In this document: positions 35,432 to 47,496 of the stretch, one piece after another
Position numbering within the stretch: the first letter of the stretch is position 1
How the letters are laid out: every line of letters begins with the position of its first letter
Source of the DNA: Candidatus Desulfovibrio gallistercoris
GTDB taxonomy: Bacteria; Desulfobacterota; Desulfovibrionia; Desulfovibrionales; Desulfovibrionaceae
Assembly (NCBI GenBank): GCA_019118745.1
Contig: DWYJ01000051.1
Location: 1-47,496, forward strand
Direction: 5' to 3'
DNA: 47,496 nucleotides
The notes under the pieces: model-generated
Told to the model about the DNA's origin: nothing
Database searches by the model: none
What the model saw: only the letters and a program-made list of their open reading frames with translations
Position numbers and translations under genes: made by a program

Positions 35432-35578
35432 GGAACATGCTCCCCGTACCGGGGCCGGGAAACGTGCCTGACGTTCCCGGGAAGAGCCTGCTGGTGTCTG
35501 TAAAAAATCAAGGCATACAAGCAGGTTAGATGAGTTGGTAACAAAAAGTGACTGCCTATTATCACGAGGATTTCTTGT

Positions 35579-39132
<3,554 letters not shown>

Positions 39133-39172
39133 CTGGCGGGGATCCCCCTGCTATCCAAGCAACGAGGCAAAC

Positions 39173-41742
<2,570 letters not shown>

Positions 41743-41743
<1 letters not shown>

Positions 41744-42624
41744 TGCGCTGGGCTCTCGGCCTGGGACGGACGTTCGGCCGTGGATCGGGACGGCGGGGCG
41801 GCAGGCGCGCAGGCGGCCTGCTGCTCTGCTGTCTGCTGCTGTTCAGCCTGCCGGGCTGCGAACGTTCGCCGCTGGGCGACGACCTCAGCGAGGCCAGGAG
41901 CGCCGTGGCGGCCCATGAATGGACGCGGGCCGAACGCCTGCTGGAGCGTTTCCTGCGGGAATCCGGGGATGCCGACAAACGCTGGGAGGCCTGGCAGCTC
42001 CTGCTGACCGTGGCCAACGCCACCGGCGTCACCACGCGGGTACGGCTGGACTATCTGGACACCATGCTGGAAGAATTCGCGGACAGCGACGCCCGTTGCA
42101 AGGACATCCTGTGGCGCATGGGGCAGCTCATGGAGCGCCAGCGCCGCCATGAGCGCGCGGTGGACATCTGGAGCGCCTACCTGGATCTGGAAGGGCTCAG
42201 CCCGCAGGACAGCGTGGAGGGCTACCGCCATCTGGCGGCCATGAATTTCCGTCTGCATCGCTATGAAGCGGCGGAAGATGCCCTGCAGCAATGCCTGGCC
42301 CTGCCGGTCAACGAGAAGGCCAAGCTGGACTGCATGTACGATCTGGCGGATCAGAGCGCGGCCCGGGAGCGCTGGCAGGAGGCGGCCGACCTGTCCCAGC
42401 AGATCCTGGACAGCGAACCCGGCGAACGCCTGCGCGCCCTGACGCTTTTCCTGCTGGGAGATGCGCTTGAACAGCTCGACAAGCCGGACGAGGCGCTGGC
42501 GCAGTTCGAGCTCTGCCGGGAGAGTTATCCCAACACCGATGTGGTCGAGAATCGCATTGCGTATTTGAAAAAAAAGATGAAAAATCCCTCCCGCCGTCAG
42601 ACGAAGGCGGCGGAAAAGAAGTAG
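41743..42624 (+). CDS. TPR-repeat lipoprotein
   Basis: 293 residues with a long basic N-region, hydrophobic LLLCCLLLFSLPGC and a lipobox Cys near residue 39. The mature part is all-helical tetratricopeptide-like: alternating WxxLL, A-x-x-A-L and DKPDEALAQFELCRESYP. It resembles BamD/YfgM-like scaffolds but is not a clear BamD. Its start overlaps the gyrA stop (TAATG), so translation is coupled. The C-terminus is Lys-rich (KKKMKNPSRRQTKAAEKK). Likely role: envelope protein-protein scaffold; partner unknown. Confidence 0.8.
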
Positions 42625-42696
42625 GCGCGCCCGGCCGTCCCCGGCCTGCACGGTCCGGCGCGCAAGAGGAAGGGCGGACAGCATGAGGAGTTTGGC

Positions 42697-44103
42697 ATGA
42701 TTCGTCACGAGTGTGGACTTTTCGGCATCTACGGCCATGAAGACGCGGCACGGCTGACGTATTTCGGCCTGTATGCCCAGCAGCACCGCGGTCAGGAAAG
42801 CGCGGGCATTGTGACCTGGGACGGCAGCGCCATGTACGAATACAAGGGGATGGGGCTCGTTCCCGACGTTTTTTCGGAAAGTGCGCTGGGCACGCTGGTG
42901 GGGGATACGGCCATAGGGCATGTGCGCTATTCCACCACCGGACGTTCCCACATGCGCAACGCCCAGCCCTTCGTGGCCCATTTCCGCGGGAAGGACATCG
43001 CCGTGGCCCACAACGGCAATCTCGTCAATACGGCAGAACTGCGCGAGGAGCTGGAGAGCGACGGCTCCATCTTCAGCACGACCAACGATACGGAAGTGTT
43101 CATGCATCTGCTGGCGCGGGCCCTGCGCACCAAGACGCTGGTGGAAGCCGTGCGCGACACCTGTTCGCGCGTGCGCGGCGCGTACTGCCTGCTGGTCATG
43201 AGCGGCAATACCCTTGTGGCCGTGCGCGATCCGCACGGTTTCCATCCGCTGGCGCTGGGCCGGCTGGACGGCAGCCCTGTCTTCGCCTCCGAGACCTGCG
43301 CCTTCGACCTTATGGAAGCCGACTACGAGCGCAGCATCGCCCCCGGTGAGATGTACATCGTGGACGAGCAGGGCGAACGCAGCGAACAGCTCCACGGCCC
43401 GCTGCCGGACAAGCCGCGGCAGTGCATCTTCGAGCTCGTGTACTTCGCCCGGCCGGACTCCTTCGTCTTCGGCGAGCAGGTCTACCAGTGCCGCAAGCAG
43501 ATGGGCTGGCAGCTGGCCCACGAATCCACGCCGGATGTGGACTTCATCATGCCGTTCCCCGATTCCGGGGTCTATTCGGCCGTGGGCTTCGCCCAGTGCG
43601 CCGAGCTCCCCTACGAACATGCCATGATCCGCAACCATTACGTGGGCCGCACCTTCATCCAGCCTACCCAGAGCATGCGCAACTTCGGCGTGCGGGTGAA
43701 GATCAATCCCGTGCGTTCCATGATCGAAGGCAAGAAGATCTGCATCGTGGACGACTCCATCGTGCGCGGCACGACCATGCGCACCCGCGTGAAAAAACTG
43801 CGCGAACTGGGGGCGAAGGAGGTGCATATCCGCATCAGCTGCCCGCCGGTGAAATTCCCCTGCTATTACGGCATCGACTTTGCCTCGCGCGGCGAGCTCA
43901 TCGCGGCGTCTCTCGACCTGCCGGAGATCGTGCGCGAGCTGGATGTGGATTCCCTGCACTATCTTTCCATAGACGGGCTGTTGCGTTCGGTCATGCATTC
44001 CGACAGCTACTGCCTCGCCTGCTTCAATGGCGACTATCCCGTCCCCTGCCGGGAGGCGGGCAAGCACAGACTCGAACAGCCCTGCGCGGCGGTCAACTCC
44101 TGA
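42697..44103 (+). CDS. purF: Amidophosphoribosyltransferase
   Basis: 468 residues. It makes 5-phosphoribosylamine from PRPP and glutamine, the first step of purine synthesis. A five-residue propeptide (MIRHE) precedes the catalytic Cys6 (CGLFGIYG), as in the Bacillus-type enzyme. QQHRGQESAG is glutaminase sequence, and IVDDSIVRGTTMR is the PRPP loop. Cysteines at KPRQC, SCPPVKFPC and SYCLAC fit the [4Fe-4S]-bearing type. GAGGAG lies upstream of ATG 42697. It is 72 bp after the TPR gene and 7 bp before hisS. Confidence 0.97.
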   Translation: MIRHECGLFGIYGHEDAARLTYFGLYAQQHRGQESAGIVTWDGSAMYEYKGMGLVPDVFSESALGTLVGDTAIGHVRYSTTGRSHMRNAQPFVAHFRGKDIAVAHNGNLVNTAELREELESDGSIFSTTNDTEVFMHLLARALRTKTLVEAVRDTCSRVRGAYCLLVMSGNTLVAVRDPHGFHPLALGRLDGSPVFASETCAFDLMEADYERSIAPGEMYIVDEQGERSEQLHGPLPDKPRQCIFELVYFARPDSFVFGEQVYQCRKQMGWQLAHESTPDVDFIMPFPDSGVYSAVGFAQCAELPYEHAMIRNHYVGRTFIQPTQSMRNFGVRVKINPVRSMIEGKKICIVDDSIVRGTTMRTRVKKLRELGAKEVHIRISCPPVKFPCYYGIDFASRGELIAASLDLPEIVRELDVDSLHYLSIDGLLRSVMHSDSYCLACFNGDYPVPCREAGKHRLEQPCAAVNS

Positions 44104-44110
44104 GGTCATC

Positions 44111-45385
44111 ATGGCAGCTCACGTTACACGCATCAAAGGCTTTGCGGACATGTTTCCGCCGGATTCCGACGCCTTCCTCTTTCTGGAAGAAACGGCGCGG
44201 CGCATCTTTTCGCGTTGCGGCTTTGTGGAATTGCGGACGCCTGTCCTGGAATATACCGACCTCTTCCGGCGCTCCATCGGTGAGGAGACCGATGTGGTGC
44301 AGAAAGAGATGTTCACCTTCCCGGACAGGAACGACCGCCTCATGACCATGCGGCCCGAAGCGACGGCCGGCGTCATGCGCGCCTATATCGAAGACGCCCG
44401 GTATACCCGCGAAAGCGTGAGCCGGCTCTTCACCACCGGCCCCATGTTCCGCTACGAGCGGCCCCAGAAGGGGCGCATGCGGCAGTTCCATCAGCTCAAT
44501 TGCGAATGTCTCGGCTCGCACAGCCCCTATGCCGACGCGGACATGATCATCATGCTCATGCGCTTTTTGCGTGAGGCCGGGCTCACGGAACTGAGCCTCA
44601 AGCTCAATTCCCTGGGCTGCGCCACCTGCCGCCCGCGTTTCAAGGAAGCGCTGGTGGACTACCTGAAGGGCCTTGCCGGAGAGGGCGGCCTGTGCGAAGA
44701 CTGCACGCGCCGCATGCAGACCAATCCCCTGCGCGTGCTGGACTGCAAACAGGAGGGTTGCCGCCGTCTGACGGACGCCGCGCCGCGTCTGCTGGATTAT
44801 AACTGCCCGGACTGCCGCGCCCACTTCGACACCGTGGTGCGCCTGCTGGAAGCGGAGCGCATCCCCTATGAGCTGGATCACCGGCTGGTGCGCGGTCTTG
44901 ATTACTATTGCCGTACGACCTTCGAGGTGGTAAGCGGAAACATCGGTTCGCAGTCCGCCGTGGCGGGCGGCGGCCGCTATGACGGTCTCGTGAAGAGTCT
45001 TGGCGGGCCGGACGTGCCGGGCGTGGGCTTTGCCTGCGGCATGGAACGGCTGGCGCTGCTCCTGCCGGAACGTCCCGCGCCGCGTCTGGATTTTTATGCC
45101 GTGGGCATGAACGAGGCCGGGCGCGACGTCTGCTTTTCCCTGGCTCAGCGGCTGCGCGAGGCCGGCCTTGCGGGCGAAGTGCACACCGGCGACGGCGGCT
45201 TCAAGAGCAGCATGCGTCAGGCCGGCAAATCCGGGGCCCGCTACTGCCTCATCGTGGGTGAGGACGAAGCGGCTTCCGGCACGGTTATGGTGAAAAACAT
45301 GGACAGCGGCGAACAGCAGGCCGTGCCGCAGTCCGCAGTGGTGGAACATCTGGCCTCGACCCCCGGCGGTATTGAGCATGAGTGA
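44111..45385 (+). CDS. hisS: Histidyl-tRNA synthetase
   Basis: 424 residues, class II synthetase. Motif 2 is [20 protein letters not shown], the histidine-binding [15 protein letters not shown] follows, and motif 3 is GFACGMERL. The C-terminal anticodon domain has [20 protein letters not shown] and [15 protein letters not shown] 44111 ([11 protein letters not shown]) follows GAGGT; a longer in-frame start at 44027 lies within purF and is rejected. The stop overlaps aspS by eight bases. Confidence 0.97.
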   Translation: MAAHVTRIKGFADMFPPDSDAFLFLEETARRIFSRCGFVELRTPVLEYTDLFRRSIGEETDVVQKEMFTFPDRNDRLMTMRPEATAGVMRAYIEDARYTRESVSRLFTTGPMFRYERPQKGRMRQFHQLNCECLGSHSPYADADMIIMLMRFLREAGLTELSLKLNSLGCATCRPRFKEALVDYLKGLAGEGGLCEDCTRRMQTNPLRVLDCKQEGCRRLTDAAPRLLDYNCPDCRAHFDTVVRLLEAERIPYELDHRLVRGLDYYCRTTFEVVSGNIGSQSAVAGGGRYDGLVKSLGGPDVPGVGFACGMERLALLLPERPAPRLDFYAVGMNEAGRDVCFSLAQRLREAGLAGEVHTGDGGFKSSMRQAGKSGARYCLIVGEDEAASGTVMVKNMDSGEQQAVPQSAVVEHLASTPGGIEHE

Positions 45386-47225
45386 GCAGACCCAATCCCA
45401 GGATCTCCAGCAGGAGCACCAGAAATATATCGAGGAAGTGGGCGACTGGACCCGTACGCATTCCTGCGGTCAGCTGACCGAAGCCGACGACGGCGCTGAG
45501 GTCTGCCTCATGGGCTGGGCGCAGTACCGCCGCGACCACGGCGGTCTCATCTTCGTGGACCTGCGCGACCGCGAAGGCCTGACCCAGGTGGTGTTCAGCC
45601 CCGAGATCGCCCCCAAGGCCCATGAGGATGCCCATATCCTGCGCGCGGAATACGTGCTCGCCATCAAGGGCCGCGTGCGTCCCCGCCCCGAAGGCATGAC
45701 CAATCCCAATCTGGTCACCGGCGGTATCGAAGTGGTGGTGAAGGAGTGGAAGCTGCTCAATACCTCCAAAACGCCGCCCTTCCCCATCGAAGACCGTACC
45801 GACGCCGGCGAGAACCTGCGTCTCACCTGGCGCTATCTGGATCTGCGCCGTCCGCGCATGCAGGCCAATCTGCGCCTGCGGCACCGCGTGGCCCAGGCCA
45901 TCCGCCGCTATCTGGACGAGGGCGGCTTCATCGAGGTGGAAACCCCCATCCTCACCAAGTCCACTCCCGAAGGCGCGCGGGACTTCCTGGTGCCCAGCCG
46001 CCTGAACAACGGCCAGTTCTATGCCCTGCCGCAGTCGCCGCAGCTTTTCAAGCAGCTGCTCATGGTGGGCGGCCTTGACCGCTATTTCCAGATCGTCCGC
46101 TGCTTCCGCGACGAAGACCTGCGCGCCGACCGTCAGCCGGAATTCACGCAGGTGGACATCGAAATGAGCTTCGTGGACGAGGAAAAGGTCATGAACATGG
46201 CCGAAGGCCTCATGGCCCGCGTCTTCAAGGACGTCATGGGGCAGGATATCCCCCGTCCCTTCCCGCGCATGCCCTATGCCGAGGCCATGAGCCGCTACGG
46301 CGTGGACAAGCCGGATACCCGCTTCGGTCTCGAACTGCACGACATCACCGATATCGTGCGCGGCTCCGGCTTCAAGCTCTTTGCCGCGGCCACGCTGGTC
46401 AAGGCCATGAAGGTGCCGGGCGGCGAATCCATGACCCGCAAGGAGATCGACGCCTACACCGATTTCGTGAAGATCTACGGCGCGCAGGGCCTGGCCTGGA
46501 TCAAGATCAAGGCCGACGAATGGCAGTCCCCCATCGCCAAGTTCCTTTCCGAGGAAGAGCGCAAGGGTATTGCGGAAGCCCTCGACCTGAAGGTCGGCGA
46601 CATCGTCTTCTTCCAGGCCGGGGAACCCAGCATGGTCAACGCCGCTCTCGGGAATCTGCGCGTGCATCTGGGTAACCAGCTCGGTCTGATCCCGGAAAAC
46701 ACCTTCAATTTCCTCTGGGTGACGGACTTCCCCCTCTTCGAATACGACGAAGAGGAAAAGCGCTACGTGGCCTGCCATCACCCCTTCACCTCCCCGGCTC
46801 CCGGCCACTTGGAACTCATGGCCACCGATCCGGCCCATACCCGGGCTCGCGCTTATGACATGGTGCTCAACGGCAACGAGGTGGGCGGCGGCTCCATCCG
46901 CATCCATTCCGCTGAAGTGCAGCGCCGCATGTTCGCCGCGCTGAGCTTTACGCCGGAACAGGCCGAAGAACAATTCGGCTTCCTCATCAGCGCGCTGGAG
47001 CAGGGCGCTCCGCCGCACGGCGGCCTTGCCTTCGGCCTCGACCGTCTGGTCATGCTGCTCGCCGGCGCCCAGAGCATCCGCGACGTCATCGCCTTCCCCA
47101 AGACCCAGAAGGCTACCTGCCTCATGACCCAGGCCCCCTCCGAAGTCTCGGCCAAGCAGCTGCGTGAACTCGGCCTCCGCCTGCGCGAAAAGAGCGGCGA
47201 GACCGCCCCTGCCGCCGGAAACTAA
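45378..47225 (+). CDS. aspS: Aspartyl-tRNA synthetase (bacterial type)
   Basis: 615 residues. An N-terminal OB anticodon domain ([20 protein letters not shown]), motif 2 ([19 protein letters not shown] then [12 protein letters not shown]), the bacterial GAD insert, and motif 3 ([14 protein letters not shown]) are present. ATG 45378 is chosen inside the hisS end (overlap 8 bp); its ribosome site is weak, so coupling is likely. Whether it is Asp-specific or also charges tRNA-Asn cannot be told. A strong terminator ends the block. Confidence 0.97.
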   Translation: MSEQTQSQDLQQEHQKYIEEVGDWTRTHSCGQLTEADDGAEVCLMGWAQYRRDHGGLIFVDLRDREGLTQVVFSPEIAPKAHEDAHILRAEYVLAIKGRVRPRPEGMTNPNLVTGGIEVVVKEWKLLNTSKTPPFPIEDRTDAGENLRLTWRYLDLRRPRMQANLRLRHRVAQAIRRYLDEGGFIEVETPILTKSTPEGARDFLVPSRLNNGQFYALPQSPQLFKQLLMVGGLDRYFQIVRCFRDEDLRADRQPEFTQVDIEMSFVDEEKVMNMAEGLMARVFKDVMGQDIPRPFPRMPYAEAMSRYGVDKPDTRFGLELHDITDIVRGSGFKLFAAATLVKAMKVPGGESMTRKEIDAYTDFVKIYGAQGLAWIKIKADEWQSPIAKFLSEEERKGIAEALDLKVGDIVFFQAGEPSMVNAALGNLRVHLGNQLGLIPENTFNFLWVTDFPLFEYDEEEKRYVACHHPFTSPAPGHLELMATDPAHTRARAYDMVLNGNEVGGGSIRIHSAEVQRRMFAALSFTPEQAEEQFGFLISALEQGAPPHGGLAFGLDRLVMLLAGAQSIRDVIAFPKTQKATCLMTQAPSEVSAKQLRELGLRLREKSGETAPAAGN

Positions 47226-47246
47226 GTTTATTGAAAATTGGATGAG

Positions 47247-47290
47247 AGCGGAACGCCCTTCGCTAGCGAAGGGCGTTCCGCTGTTTTTGG
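47247..47290 (+). terminator. Rho-independent terminator after aspS
   Basis: AGCGGAACGCCCTTCGCT at 47247-47264 pairs perfectly with AGCGAAGGGCGTTCCGCT at 47265-47282 (palindrome, small effective loop), followed by GTTTTTGG. A second T-run occurs at 47294. Confidence 0.9.
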
Positions 47291-47301
47291 AAGTTTTTTT
47301 G

Positions 47302-47356
47302 TGGGGGGAAGGGACCCTTTGTGAACAAAGGGTCCCTTCCCCCCACACCCCCCATC
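47302..47356. repeat. Compact family B-like palindrome (copy B4)
   Basis: Perfect 21-bp arms at 47302-47322 and 47325-47345, centred on GA, contain GGGGGGAAGGGACCC and its complement. ACACCCCCCATCCTCC follows. The arms match the subterminal inverted parts of elements B2 and B3, with the cargo lost. Confidence 0.6.
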
Positions 47357-47475
47357 CTCCTAAAAACTTTGCTTGTTCAGGTGCCAGCCGTCGCGGCATG
47401 CAACGCGCCGCCAGACTGCCAGCCAGCCAGAATCTGAACAGAAAGGCAAATGAGAATGTTTTTTCTTCACCGGGG

Positions 47476-47496
47476 TAGGGCCTATTAACACAAACT
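47476..47496 (+). mobile_element. Family B left end, cut by window edge (copy B5)
   Basis: TAGGGCCTATTAACACA matches the left ends of B2 (TAGGGTCTGTCAACAC) and, inverted, the right end of B1. The rest is outside the window. Confidence 0.45.

Noticed and set aside
35535-35562. TTGGTA-16-TATTAT promoter-like pair before dnaN
   Set aside because: Transcription would start inside the ribosome site, leaving almost no leader.

Overview
The window is high-GC chromosomal DNA from a Gram-negative bacterium. The gene set includes a TolC/HlyD pair, outer-membrane-type lipoproteins, PpiD, a divergent DnaA, an EndoQ-helicase fusion and LarB. The order dnaA-dnaN-gyrB-gyrA beside an AT-rich origin-like region adds to the picture. 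Together these suggest a Desulfovibrionaceae sulfate reducer, probably a gut-type Desulfovibrio. That placement is inference from gene content and order, not from a database search.

Layout. (1) 1-961: edge of a repeat element, a nitroreductase and a bidirectional terminator. (2) 961-15874: an accessory locus of two divergent transcription units. Leftward runs a large PKS-like protein without a ketosynthase (acyltransferase, carrier, KR-like and DH-like regions), then a TolC-like lipoprotein, an HlyD-like adaptor and a Wzx/MOP flippase. Rightward runs a PLP alpha-oxoamine synthase, a GT4 glycosyltransferase, a polysaccharide deacetylase, a second GT4 and a glutamine-dependent amidotransferase. 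I read this as a pathway that makes an amino-ketone or sphingoid-like lipid, decorates it with amidated or deacetylated sugars and exports it; I recognise no described system with this composition. (3) 15989-27362: HtpX, small lipoprotein and secreted genes, an EndoQ-UvrD fusion, GlmS, PpiD and an AT-rich frameshifted orphan gene. (4) 27364-31451: a MITE-like element, a sigma-54 activator with a degenerate receiver, LarB, and a 1.3-kb gene-free stretch with a strong oriC candidate. (5) 31452-33830: leftward M23 peptidase, small protein and P-loop kinase. (6) 34055-47225: rightward housekeeping block dnaA, dnaN, gyrB, gyrA, TPR lipoprotein, purF, hisS, aspS, several joined by overlaps, closed by a strong terminator.

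Three families of dispersed intergenic repeats run through the window. Family A is about 143 bp of stacked hairpins, with five whole or partial copies. Family B is MITE-like, with about 16-bp inverted ends and copies at both window edges. Family C is a GC-rich segment found inside one B copy and, partly duplicated, beside the origin candidate. No tRNA, rRNA, CRISPR array or intact transposase is visible.
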